Source: an uncultured Gelidibacter sp.
Lineage (GTDB): Bacteria > Bacteroidota > Bacteroidia > Flavobacteriales > Flavobacteriaceae
DNA length: 64,000 nt
Direction: 5' to 3'
Assembly: GCF_947500795.1 (NCBI RefSeq)
Contig: NZ_CANMTE010000004.1
Coordinates: 186,001 to 250,000 of the forward strand
Shown here: in pieces, positions 28,371 to 36,942 of the stretch
Position numbering within the stretch: the stretch's first letter is position 1
Layout of the letters: every line of letters begins with the position of its first letter
Notes under the pieces: model-generated
The model's input: the letters and a program-made list of their open reading frames with translations, nothing else
What the model was told of the DNA's origin: nothing
Database searches by the model: none
Program-made: the position numbers and the translations under genes

Positions 28371-29465
28371 TTATAATTTTAATTCTTCGATGTCGTTCCA
28401 ATGCTTTTTCTGCATCACCGTGCCTTTGTTTAAGATCACCACACCAGGATTTGCACGTACAATGGTTTTCAGTACTTTTTCATCGCACAGATAAAACTCA
28501 AAGTCCAATTTGTATTCTGCCTTAATGTTTTGTTTAGTCGCTTCATCTGAAGTGGTCATCCCAATTACAGTATATCCTTTCTTAATAGCTTCGTCTGAAA
28601 AAGCTTTCAATTTTGCCATACCTTCTTTCTCTGAAGATTTCAAATTGTAAGCTACAATCATCACCAATTTATCCATTTCAAGGAAGTGCATCGTTAAATC
28701 CTCATCCGCAGTTTCAATAGAAAAGTCTTGGATTCTAGGAAGATCCGCTGCTTGAATTTCTTTGGTTTCCACGTTGATAATCTCATCGTATTTTGCTGGC
28801 CCTTGCCCGCGGTCTGTCAATACTTTTTCTTCCCCATCTAAGGTATACGTCCACTGATAATCAATGATGGCACGTTTCGCATCAGGTCCCAGTTGCATGT
28901 TTTCTTGAATGTTATCGCCAATTTTATAGGCTCTAAAATCAATTGCAGGTAAATGCATAAGCACATAATACGCAAAAGAAAGTGACGCTAAAAAGCTTAA
29001 GAGTGCCACAACAGTTGTACCAAGTTTATTGAATATTGGTTTGATATGTCTTACACCGATAAAAAGGATGATGATAAAGAATAACAAGATGACATCCTTG
29101 GTAAAACTTTCCCATGGTGTGAGCGGCATGGCGTCTCCGAAGCAGCCACAGTCTTTAACTTTATCAAAATATGCCGAATAAAATGTAAGGAATGTGAAGA
29201 AGATAATCATCAGCAATAAGCTCCAAACCGTAAACTTCGGTTTATAACCCATGAGCAGGAAAATACCTAAAACGACTTCAAACACGACTACAATTATTGC
29301 AATGCCGAGCGCATAAGGTTCCAAAAACGGAATGTTTAATACTTGCTCACTGAAATATTCTTGAAGTTTATAAGCAAATCCTAAAGGATCATTCAGCTTA
29401 ATAAAGCCAGAGATTACAAAAAGGAGACCAACAATTATTCTACTAATCCAAACTAAAATCTTCAT
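28371..29465 (-). CDS. BT_3928-type DoxX-like membrane protein
   Basis: A 364-residue protein. The N-terminal half is a DoxX-like four-helix membrane domain (WISRIIVGLLFVISGFIKLN, then GIAIIVVVFEVVLGIFLLMG) with the typical GCFGDAMPLTPWESFTKD segment. The C-terminal half, after one more membrane helix, is an extracytoplasmic thioredoxin-like domain without a CxxC. In many Bacteroidota this gene lies beside tpiA. Its role, possibly in membrane redox or envelope quality, is not established. Confidence 0.82.
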   Translation of the reverse strand: MKILVWISRIIVGLLFVISGFIKLNDPLGFAYKLQEYFSEQVLNIPFLEPYALGIAIIVVVFEVVLGIFLLMGYKPKFTVWSLLLMIIFFTFLTFYSAYFDKVKDCGCFGDAMPLTPWESFTKDVILLFFIIILFIGVRHIKPIFNKLGTTVVALLSFLASLSFAYYVLMHLPAIDFRAYKIGDNIQENMQLGPDAKRAIIDYQWTYTLDGEEKVLTDRGQGPAKYDEIINVETKEIQAADLPRIQDFSIETADEDLTMHFLEMDKLVMIVAYNLKSSEKEGMAKLKAFSDEAIKKGYTVIGMTTSDEATKQNIKAEYKLDFEFYLCDEKVLKTIVRANPGVVILNKGTVMQKKHWNDIEELKL

Positions 29466-29515
29466 ACTATACTTTTATTTTTTTTTGCTCAAAAAGCGCA
29501 ACTTTCAATTATTAT

Positions 29516-30058
29516 TTATTTTGATTCGTTTAAATGAATCATGGCAAAAACGGCGTAATTGATCATGTCCTGATAATTAGCGTCAATGCCTTCACTAACC
29601 AATGTTTTGCCAGCGTTATTCTCAATTTGTTTTACCCTGAGTAATTTCTGCAAAATAAGATCAGTCAAACTACTCACTCTCATATCGCGCCAAGCTTCTC
29701 CATAATCATGATTTTTATTCATCATAAGCTCCTTAGAAACCGCTATTTTTTCGTCATAAAGTTTTGTAGCTTCCTCCACAGAAAGATCTGGCTTTTCAAC
29801 CACACCTTTTTCTAATTGAATAAGTGCCATCGTGCAATAATTTATGATACCGATAAATTCGCTTTCTTCGCCTTCATCTACTTTTCGCTCAGCGTTTTGC
29901 TGCAGCCCTCTGATGCGTTGTGCTTTAATGAATATTTGATCGGTTAATGATGGCAGCCTTAAAATGCGCCAAGCACTTCCATAATCGGACATTTTATTTA
30001 CAAAAAGATTTTTGCATTTTTCAATAACAGCATCGTATTGTTTTGAGGTATCTTGCAT
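29516..30058 (-). CDS. DUF1599-family protein with internal duplication
   Basis: A 180-residue conserved protein. Two halves repeat a pattern: KMSDYGSAWRILRLPSLTDQ and KNHDYGEAWRDMRVSSLTDL, each followed by a basic helix. The duplication is visible by eye. The function of the family is unknown. It is divergent from folP and upstream of the DoxX-type gene, a conserved Bacteroidota neighbourhood. Confidence 0.85.
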   Translation of the reverse strand: MQDTSKQYDAVIEKCKNLFVNKMSDYGSAWRILRLPSLTDQIFIKAQRIRGLQQNAERKVDEGEESEFIGIINYCTMALIQLEKGVVEKPDLSVEEATKLYDEKIAVSKELMMNKNHDYGEAWRDMRVSSLTDLILQKLLRVKQIENNAGKTLVSEGIDANYQDMINYAVFAMIHLNESK

Positions 30059-30094
30059 AGAAACTGGTAATTTTGCGTAAATTTCGCCTAAATT

Positions 30095-30126
30095 GTTCAG
30101 AGTTCAAAGTTCAGGGTTCAAAGTTT
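30095..30126. repeat. 7-bp tandem microsatellite
   Basis: GTTCAGA-GTTCAAA-GTTCAGG-GTTCAAA followed by GTTTT: about four and a half copies of GTTCARR between the divergent DUF1599 and folP genes. A slippage-prone tract. Confidence 0.75.
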
Positions 30127-30221
30127 TGTGGATAAAGAACTAAATTTTAGGTAATCGCAATAAATTTGAATTTTAAACACTGCCAACATCAAATTTAACC
30201 AATAAAATCGGAGATAATTTA

Positions 30222-31046
30222 ATGACCATTAACTGCAACGGAGCGCTTATTGATTTGACCATTCCAAAAGTCATGGGTATTTTAAATCTTACCCCGGACT
30301 CTTTTTATGATGGCGGTGTCCATAAAAATGAAACCGATATTTTAAAACAGGTTGAAAAAATGCTGGATGACGGGGCTACTTTTATAGACATTGGCGCTTA
30401 TAGTTCAAGACCCAATGCAGTCCACATCAATGAAGCTGAGGAATTACAACGACTCCTTCCTATTTTAAAAGTGCTGACCACCACATTTCCTGATATTCTT
30501 ATATCCATCGACACGTTTAGAAGCGAAGTTGCGAGACAATCCGTTGAGGCAGGCGCTTGTATTATCAATGATATTTCTGCCGGAAAAATGGATGACAAGA
30601 TGTTGGAAACCGTCGAAAAACTTGGAGTTCCGTATGTGATGATGCATATGAAAGGTACGCCGCAGGACATGCAACAACATGTGACTTATGACCACATGGT
30701 AAAGGATATTCTGTTTTATTTCTCTGAGCGCATTGCAGCCGCAAGGGCCTTAGGAATTGCAGATGTGATTGTAGATCCTGGGTTTGGATTTTCTAAAACC
30801 ACGGCTCAAAATTATGAATTGTTGAAGCATTTGAATACTTTTAAGATGTTAGAGAAACCTGTTTTGGTAGGTTTTTCAAGAAAATCGATGATTTATAAGC
30901 CGTTAAAGACGTCCCCATCAGAGGCGCTTAACGGCACCACCGTTTTGAACACTATTGGCCTTCAGCAAGGCGCCTCAATTTTGCGTGTCCATGATGTTAA
31001 AGAAGCCATGGAATGTATTCAACTTACACAACAACTAACTGCATAA
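30222..31046 (+). CDS. folP: Dihydropteroate synthase
   Basis: A 274-residue TIM-barrel enzyme of folate synthesis that condenses pABA with the pterin pyrophosphate. Pterin-site and loop motifs are visible: GILNLTPDSFYDGG, DIGAYSSRP, VSIDTFRSEVA (here ISIDTFRSEVA), IINDISAG, DPGFGFSKT, GFSRKSMI and RVHDVKEA. It is followed after 3 bases by a lipoprotein gene and then cdaA. Confidence 0.95.
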   Translation: MTINCNGALIDLTIPKVMGILNLTPDSFYDGGVHKNETDILKQVEKMLDDGATFIDIGAYSSRPNAVHINEAEELQRLLPILKVLTTTFPDILISIDTFRSEVARQSVEAGACIINDISAGKMDDKMLETVEKLGVPYVMMHMKGTPQDMQQHVTYDHMVKDILFYFSERIAAARALGIADVIVDPGFGFSKTTAQNYELLKHLNTFKMLEKPVLVGFSRKSMIYKPLKTSPSEALNGTTVLNTIGLQQGASILRVHDVKEAMECIQLTQQLTA

Positions 31047-31049
31047 GTC

Positions 31050-31730
31050 ATGAAAAACATACTGCTACTTTTAATTGTGTTGACCTTTTCCTGTTCCAAA
31101 GAAAAATCAGTTTTATTACCTGAAATAACCAGTGCAAAAATTACAGAAGTCAATGATGTTTCTCCCGCCTATCTTTTTTATGATGAAACCAAAACAGATA
31201 GCATTGAACTGAACAGAGGCAACTTAATCAGCACGACCAATTGGCTGGTAAATGTTGACAAACGGCTCACTTTAGGACAGGTAATTCCGAAGATTATCCA
31301 GTTGCAGAATAAGAAGCGAAACGCAGAAGTCCATAAAAATGAAAATGCCAGGAATTATTACACATGTAATGATACGGGTATAAAAAATCTTGGGTTTATA
31401 GATTTTACAGATGTCATTTACAAAACTGATCATGTCTCTCCAAATGTAGGTTCAGACTATCAAAATCCGCGAGAAAATAAAATTATTATGGATTTTAGAA
31501 ATGCGAATGACATTAAATTAGTAACGATTTTAAAAGATTCTATTCTCAAAAAATCTACATTGCAATCGCTAAAATCAGATATCGAAAATTTACCAAAAGA
31601 TGGGCCTTATGAGATCATTTTAAACATCAACAATAAGTTGTCGTTTCAGGACTATATTTCATTTAAATCGATTTTGTCTCAGATAGATTCATCTAAAATT
31701 ACGCTCAACGATAACGAGTTTATTTATTAG
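31050..31730 (+). CDS. Small lipoprotein between folP and cdaA
   Basis: A 226-residue exported protein with a lipobox (VLTFSCSKEK). The mature part is mixed alpha/beta, with NYYTCNDTGIKNLG in the middle. The C-terminal alternation LPKDGPYEIILNINNKLSFQ (about residues 190-209) slightly recalls ExbD-type periplasmic domains. Family not recognised. The position between folP and cdaA suggests an operon, not a functional link to folate. Confidence 0.65.
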   Translation: MKNILLLLIVLTFSCSKEKSVLLPEITSAKITEVNDVSPAYLFYDETKTDSIELNRGNLISTTNWLVNVDKRLTLGQVIPKIIQLQNKKRNAEVHKNENARNYYTCNDTGIKNLGFIDFTDVIYKTDHVSPNVGSDYQNPRENKIIMDFRNANDIKLVTILKDSILKKSTLQSLKSDIENLPKDGPYEIILNINNKLSFQDYISFKSILSQIDSSKITLNDNEFIY

Positions 31731-31765
31731 TCATAATTTTTTAATTTTACAAAAACACTTCAGTA

Positions 31766-32548
31766 TTGGACCAACTTAAATTTTGGGATTTCGGCATCAT
31801 AGATTTTATAGATGTATTCCTCGTTGCCATACTTTTATATTACGTCTACAAACTCATAAAGGGTACCGTTGCCATTAATATTTTTATTGGTATCATCATT
31901 ATCTACTTTGTTTGGAAATTAACCACATTCTTAAAAATGGGACTTTTGAGTACTATTTTTAGTGGTTTTATGGATGTGGGAATTATCGCCTTGATTGTCG
32001 TTTTCCAACCAGAAATTCGGAAGTTTTTATTGATGGTAGGTTCTACGAATTTCGGTAATAAACGTAAATTTTTGAAGCATCTTAATTTCTTAAGAACCGA
32101 AGAACAAGTTCAAACGGATGTAGATGTTCTTATTTCCGCATGTCAGAAAATGGGATCTACCAGAACGGGTGCATTAATTGTTTTGGAGCGCAGTAACAAC
32201 CTCGATTTTTTAACAAGTTCAGGTGATGAAATGAGTATTGCGGTTACCCAACCTATTATTGAAAGTATATTTTTTAAAAATAGCCCGTTGCATGATGGCG
32301 CCATCGTGATTGCCAATAATACCGTAAAAGCCACCCGTGTCATTCTTCCGGTAAGTAATGAGCGAAATATTCCGCTTCGTTTTGGATTACGCCATAGAGC
32401 GGCCGTGGGAATCACAGAAAAAACAGATGCCTTAGCTATTGTTGTAAGTGAAGAAACTGGTCAAGTTTCCTATATAAAAAATGGCGAATTTGTAATGTTT
32501 ATAGACAATACAGAACTTATAGATATGATTAAAAAAGACTTGGCTTAA
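31766..32548 (+). CDS. cdaA: Diadenylate cyclase (c-di-AMP synthase)
   Basis: A 260-residue CdaA-type enzyme. Three N-terminal membrane helices (about 10-95) are followed by a DAC domain with the catalytic NSPLHDGAIVI (DGA motif) and LRHRAAVGITEKTDA (RHR motif). Translation starts at TTG (31766), giving MDQLKFWDFG. It makes c-di-AMP, which usually controls cell-wall and osmotic balance. It is third in the folP-lipoprotein-cdaA row. Confidence 0.95.
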   Translation: MDQLKFWDFGIIDFIDVFLVAILLYYVYKLIKGTVAINIFIGIIIIYFVWKLTTFLKMGLLSTIFSGFMDVGIIALIVVFQPEIRKFLLMVGSTNFGNKRKFLKHLNFLRTEEQVQTDVDVLISACQKMGSTRTGALIVLERSNNLDFLTSSGDEMSIAVTQPIIESIFFKNSPLHDGAIVIANNTVKATRVILPVSNERNIPLRFGLRHRAAVGITEKTDALAIVVSEETGQVSYIKNGEFVMFIDNTELIDMIKKDLA

Positions 32549-32623
32549 CCCGTTCATACGGTCGCGAATTTCTTAAATCAGTCGCTGTCATTTATGAATC
32601 CTCAGAAAAAAGGACGTCGTAAC

Positions 32624-34393
32624 TTAGACGTTTTCTGTCTTTAAAAACTGCACCTCATAAAGATTTTTATAATAGCCATCTTTATTTTGAAGTAATTCGT
32701 GATGGGTGCCTTGTTCCACAATTCGACCAGCGTCCATTACAATGATACGATCTGCTTTTTGAATGGTCGCCAATCGGTGTGCAATAACGATAGACGTTCT
32801 TCCTTTGGTAATTTTTTCTGTGGCAATTTGCATCAATTGTTCCGAATAGGAATCTACAGAAGAAGTCGCTTCATCCAGAATTAATATACTCGGATTGGTC
32901 ACATAGGCTCTTAAAAATGAAATCAACTGGCGCTGACCGGACGAAAGCATCACGCCACGTTCTTTAACGTTATAATCATAGCCATTTGGCAAACTCATAA
33001 TAAATTCGTCAATACCAATATCTTTAGCGGCCTGCTTTACACGTTCCTCAGTGATATCAGGATTATTCAGCGTGATATTGTTCATGATAGTATCCGCAAA
33101 AAGAAACACATCTTGAAGAACAACTGCAATTTGAGCTCTTAATGACGTCAATGTCATCTCCTTTATATTAATATCATCGATATAAATTTTCCCTTTTTGA
33201 ATGTCATAAAATCGGTTGAGCAAATTGATTATAGTCGATTTCCCCGCTCCTGTAGCGCCAACAATGGCAATGGTCTGTCCGGATTTTACATCAAAGGAAA
33301 TCCCTTTTAAAACTTCTTCGTCATCGATATATGAAAAATGTACATTTTCAAATTTGATATTCCCTTTGAAATGTGCTGCTTCAATTTTTCCTAAGTCGTC
33401 AATTTGGGAGGTCGTATCCAACACGTCAAACACGCGGTTGGCAGCAACAATCCCCATTTGTAAGGTGTTAAACCTATTAGCGATTTGGTTCAACGGTCTG
33501 AACAACATTGGAATCATCATTATAAATGCAAACAAATCTCCCTGTGAAGCTAAATCGTCAGACAAAATATTAATTCCGCCATACCAAACCACAAGTCCCA
33601 AAGTTAGCGACGATAAAAATTCGGCAATTGGAAAGAATACCGAATTATACCAAACTGTTTTTAACCATCCTTTTTTATGGCGCGCATTAATTTCCTTAAA
33701 CTTTCTATATTCAGTTTCTTCTCTTGTAAACAGTTGCAATATTTTCATTCCCGTAACGCGTTCCTGCACGAAGGAGTTAAGGTTAGACACCTCATTACGC
33801 ACATCTTCAAAAGCAATCTTCATATATTTTTGGAAGATTTTCGTAGCGAAAAGTACAAGTGGCAACGTGGTAAACACCATTAAAGCAAGCTTCCAATTCA
33901 TAAATAACATGACGCCGCCCACAACCATCATTTTAAGAATATCACTAAAGATCATAAAAAGTCCTTCGCCAAAAATATCTGAGATACGCTCCATGTCCGT
34001 CACCGTTCTGGTAATCAAAACACCCACAGAAGAGTTATCAAAATATTTCATTTTAAAACTCATAATGTGCTTAAAAAGCTTCACTCTCACATCTCTAACT
34101 ACAGACTGACCGAGCCAACTGGAATTGTAAATGAATAACAATTGACATACCACTTCAAGTATCAAGAGGACAATCATTAAGATGATGTAGTACATAAACC
34201 CATCATACTTTTGAAGCTCAATATGATTATCAATGGCTTGTTGTAATACGTAAGGCCTTAACGCTCCAAAAACAGCCAAGCCCGTCACAAACAGTAACGT
34301 CATTGCAAACACAAGCTTATAAGGCTTGATATATTGCATCAAGCGCTTGAAAAGACTCACGTCATAGACTTTGGTTTTCTTTTTGGCACTCAT
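32624..34393 (-). CDS. ABC transporter, fused permease/ATPase (MsbA-like exporter)
   Basis: A 589-residue half-transporter. Six N-terminal membrane helices (about 25-310) precede a nucleotide-binding domain with Walker A GATGAGKST, Q-loop, signature LSSGQRQL, Walker B ILILDEATS and switch His (IVIAHRL). It works as a dimer, probably exporting a lipid or hydrophobic compound. It converges on cdaA and is 1 base from truA, which lies upstream on the same strand. Confidence 0.92.
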   Translation of the reverse strand: MSAKKKTKVYDVSLFKRLMQYIKPYKLVFAMTLLFVTGLAVFGALRPYVLQQAIDNHIELQKYDGFMYYIILMIVLLILEVVCQLLFIYNSSWLGQSVVRDVRVKLFKHIMSFKMKYFDNSSVGVLITRTVTDMERISDIFGEGLFMIFSDILKMMVVGGVMLFMNWKLALMVFTTLPLVLFATKIFQKYMKIAFEDVRNEVSNLNSFVQERVTGMKILQLFTREETEYRKFKEINARHKKGWLKTVWYNSVFFPIAEFLSSLTLGLVVWYGGINILSDDLASQGDLFAFIMMIPMLFRPLNQIANRFNTLQMGIVAANRVFDVLDTTSQIDDLGKIEAAHFKGNIKFENVHFSYIDDEEVLKGISFDVKSGQTIAIVGATGAGKSTIINLLNRFYDIQKGKIYIDDINIKEMTLTSLRAQIAVVLQDVFLFADTIMNNITLNNPDITEERVKQAAKDIGIDEFIMSLPNGYDYNVKERGVMLSSGQRQLISFLRAYVTNPSILILDEATSSVDSYSEQLMQIATEKITKGRTSIVIAHRLATIQKADRIIVMDAGRIVEQGTHHELLQNKDGYYKNLYEVQFLKTENV

Positions 34394-34394
34394 A

Positions 34395-35144
34395 TTATTC
34401 TGCGTTATAAATGGTATCTGGATATTGAATATCGGTTAAATACAGTCCATGGGCAGGAACCGAAAAACCAGCTTCACCCCTACTTTTAGATTTAATAATG
34501 TCATGCAATTGCTGAACTTCAATCTTTCCTAACCCAATATTGACCATAGTTCCTACAATGGCGCGAACCATATTTCTCAAGAAACGATCGGCAGTGATGG
34601 TAAACGTCAATTCCGTATCATTCAATTTCCAATAGGCTTCTTTAATATCACAATAATACGTTTTTACGTCAGTATTACTTTTAGAAAAGCATTGAAAATC
34701 TTTATACTGCAATAATATTTCGCAAGCCTCATTCATTTTTTCAACATCTAAAGGCAAATGGATTTTATAGGCAAAATCATGCGTAAATACATTTTTTGTA
34801 TTAGAAATTCGGTAATTATAAGTTCTGCTGACGGCGTGAAACCTCGCATGCGCTTTATCTCTAACCCTAAAAATCCTGTGGATGGCGATATCATGCGGCA
34901 AAAACCAATTGATCTTAAAAATCAACGTGTCAATATCAAAGTCTTCCTCCATATCAAAATGGGCATACATTTGAGAAGCATGAACACCAGCATCAGTACG
35001 GCCTGCGCCCATAATTTTAATAGGAGCCCGCAATAAAGTGGTCAATGCATGTTCTAAAACTTGTTGCACAGAAATTGCGTTTGGCTGATTCTGCCATCCA
35101 TGATAGGCTTTTCCGTTATATGACAATTCGATAAAATATCTCAA
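34395..35144 (-). CDS. truA: tRNA pseudouridine synthase A
   Basis: A 249-residue enzyme making pseudouridine at tRNA positions 38-40. The catalytic aspartate lies in GAGRTDAGVHASQM. N-terminal YNGKAYHGWQNQPN and C-terminal RFLRNMVRAIVGTM are also typical. Only 1 base separates it from the ABC transporter gene, so they are co-transcribed. Confidence 0.95.
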   Translation of the reverse strand: MRYFIELSYNGKAYHGWQNQPNAISVQQVLEHALTTLLRAPIKIMGAGRTDAGVHASQMYAHFDMEEDFDIDTLIFKINWFLPHDIAIHRIFRVRDKAHARFHAVSRTYNYRISNTKNVFTHDFAYKIHLPLDVEKMNEACEILLQYKDFQCFSKSNTDVKTYYCDIKEAYWKLNDTELTFTITADRFLRNMVRAIVGTMVNIGLGKIEVQQLHDIIKSKSRGEAGFSVPAHGLYLTDIQYPDTIYNAE

Positions 35145-35368
35145 TGTGACTTGGGTAGATTTGAATATTTGAAATCAGACATACCTCTAACTGGCTTCCC
35201 ATTGAAAGAAACAAGTTCTGACACGGGATATTGCGCCACTTAAAGATAGATTAATGACTTAATGACTATTTTTGTGATTTGCAAAGATAACGAGAAATCC
35301 GTTTTAAACACTTACAGGTCACATAAACCTATACGGATTCATATTAAATTTATAGAACACACCAGAAC

Positions 35369-35860
35369 TTGAAAAAAATACTGCTCCTTTCAGATACCCA
35401 TAGCTATATTGATGATGCGATTATTAAACATATAAAGCAAGCTGATGAAGTATGGCATGCTGGCGATATTGGCGACTTAACCGTTACGGATACCATAAAA
35501 AAACTAAAGCCCCTTAAAGCTGTTTACGGAAATATTGACGACACAAAAGCACGGATGGAATTTCCGGAAAATAACCGATTTATGTGTGAAGATGTGGACG
35601 TCTTTATAACCCATATTGGTGGATATCCTGGAAAGTATAATCAAAGAGTTAGGGAGTTACTCTATCAACATCCACCAAAGCTTTTTATTTGTGGACATTC
35701 CCACATTTTGAAGGTTATGCCTGACAAAAAATTAAATCTGCTGCACATGAACCCTGGAGCAGTAGGCAAACATGGATTTCATAATGTAAGGACGATGCTT
35801 CGTTTTACAATTGATGGGAGCAAGATTGATAATTTGGAGGTGATTGAGTTTAAGAAGTAG
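35369..35860 (+). CDS. YfcE/MJ0936-family metallophosphoesterase
   Basis: A 163-residue calcineurin-fold phosphodiesterase. All metal-site blocks are visible: LSDTHSYID, WHAGDIGDL, VYGNIDD, FICGHSHI and HMNPGAVGKHG. The start is TTG at 35369. The physiological substrate of YfcE-like enzymes is not settled. It is a lone gene on this strand, followed by a repeat region. Confidence 0.9.
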   Translation: MKKILLLSDTHSYIDDAIIKHIKQADEVWHAGDIGDLTVTDTIKKLKPLKAVYGNIDDTKARMEFPENNRFMCEDVDVFITHIGGYPGKYNQRVRELLYQHPPKLFICGHSHILKVMPDKKLNLLHMNPGAVGKHGFHNVRTMLRFTIDGSKIDNLEVIEFKK

Positions 35861-35919
35861 GAGGTGTTTCCTTATGTTTCATGATGTTGTGAGTTATTTA
35901 AAAATAGTTAAGCCTTAAT

Positions 35920-36240
35920 GAGATTCCGCTTTTCAGCCGGGTAGCCTGCCTATCGGCAGATAGGTTTAAACAGCAAAACCAATGCGCCTTCGGCTTTTAG
36001 TTTCAGTTGAAATTTAATCAGATCCCGCTTTACAGCGGGATAGTTCAACCAGCAACACCCAATGCGCCTTCGGCTTTTATCAACAACTAAATTTTAAGAG
36101 ATCCCGCTTTTCAGCGGAATAGTTCAACCAACAACACCCAATGCGCCTTCGGCTTTTGGAATCATGAGACTACTGATGAGATCCCGCTTTACAGCGGGAT
36201 AGTTCAACCAACAACACCCAATGCGCCTTCGGCTTTTGGG
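35920..36240. repeat. Four-copy intergenic hairpin repeat
   Basis: Units start near 35920, 36020, 36099 and 36179 (spacing 99, 79 and 80 bases). Each has a hairpin arm like ATCCCGCTTTACAGCGGGAT, a spacer with GTTCAACCAACAACACCC, and the end AATGCGCCTTCGGCTTTT. Copy 1 is diverged and holds an extra hairpin (CCTATC-GGCA-GATAGG). In copy 4 the end extends so CAACACCCAA pairs with TTGGGTGTTG at about 36242. No coding frame runs through them. Confidence 0.8.
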
Positions 36241-36257
36241 TGTTGGGTTTCACTAAA

Positions 36258-36284
36258 AAAACCCGAGATCTTCACCTCGGGTTT
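36258..36284 (-). terminator. Terminator of the DUF4293 gene
   Basis: On the minus strand AAACCCGAG and CTCGGGTTT form a 9-bp stem followed by a run of T. It lies 29 bases after the DUF4293 stop. Confidence 0.8.
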
Positions 36285-36312
36285 ACGCACTAACAAAATT
36301 AAGATATAGGGT

Positions 36313-36723
36313 TTATCGCAATCTATCGACAGATTTTACAAGATCTTCATCCTTTTTTATGGCCTTATTGGCTAACACCAAAAACACGATAGTTAAAATA
36401 GGAATAAAAATCCCAACGCCTTTCTCTGAAATTTGACTTTCTCCAGGCGCCATTAGCAATTGATATACAAATAATCCTAATAAAATAAAGTTTAATATGA
36501 TATTCAGTCGTCCCAAAACAAATTGAAACTTCCTGTTTTTATAATTAAAAATAGAAATCAAAGATAATGCAGCAGATCCAAAAAACATAGCTAAATACAA
36601 CATTTCATCTTTTGCATACAAAGCAACATCGTCAGCATTGGTCCACAAATGGAACACAAATATCAAGCCAGCAGAAAATATGGCTGCTATAAGTAAATAT
36701 ACGGTTTGAATGCGTTGTAACAT
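36313..36723 (-). CDS. DUF4293-family membrane protein
   Basis: A 136-residue protein with four membrane helices (QTVYLLIAAIFSAGLIFVF, LYLAMFFGSAALSLISIF, FQFVLGRLNIILNFILLGLF, FIPILTIVFLVLANKAI). It matches the length and shape of a Bacteroidota-only family of unknown function that often lies beside rho, as here. The C-terminus is basic (DEDLVKSVDRLR). Confidence 0.88.
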   Translation of the reverse strand: MLQRIQTVYLLIAAIFSAGLIFVFHLWTNADDVALYAKDEMLYLAMFFGSAALSLISIFNYKNRKFQFVLGRLNIILNFILLGLFVYQLLMAPGESQISEKGVGIFIPILTIVFLVLANKAIKKDEDLVKSVDRLR

Positions 36724-36809
36724 GAGTTATCCTAAAAATTTAATGCTCAAAATTAACAGTTTCTTTTTAAATCATACCCCAATTTTTAAAATAAAATTGT
36801 ATTATTGCA

Positions 36810-36824
36810 GTAACATTCTGTTAC
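36810..36824. promoter_or_regulatory. Palindrome in the rho leader region
   Basis: GTAAC-ATTCT-GTTAC, with flanking A/T and partly pairing TGC/GCA arms. It could form a small RNA hairpin upstream of rho. It resembles the sulfur-module palindromes but has a 5-base spacer, so it is probably unrelated. Confidence 0.3.
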
Positions 36825-36942
36825 TCGCAGAGTCATAGGGTGTTAAATCTTCAAAAATTACATTCGATTTTTCCTCTTCTTAATTCTATAATAAGCATCG
36901 GAATAAATCCTATTTCAATTTATAACAATATTCATAACATAC

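Noticed and set aside
33216-34109. 297-codon plus-strand frame opposite the ABC transporter
   Set aside because: The opposite strand codes for a complete exporter with all ATPase motifs.
35920-36240. The four-copy repeat as a CRISPR array
   Set aside because: Spacing varies (99, 79, 80 bases), the conserved part is about 60 bases including the 'spacer', and no cas gene is near.
36810-36824. GTAAC-N5-GTTAC before rho as a member of the sulfur-module motif
   Set aside because: The spacer is 5 not 4 bases and its position relative to a -7 box is not the same; probably an RNA hairpin or chance.
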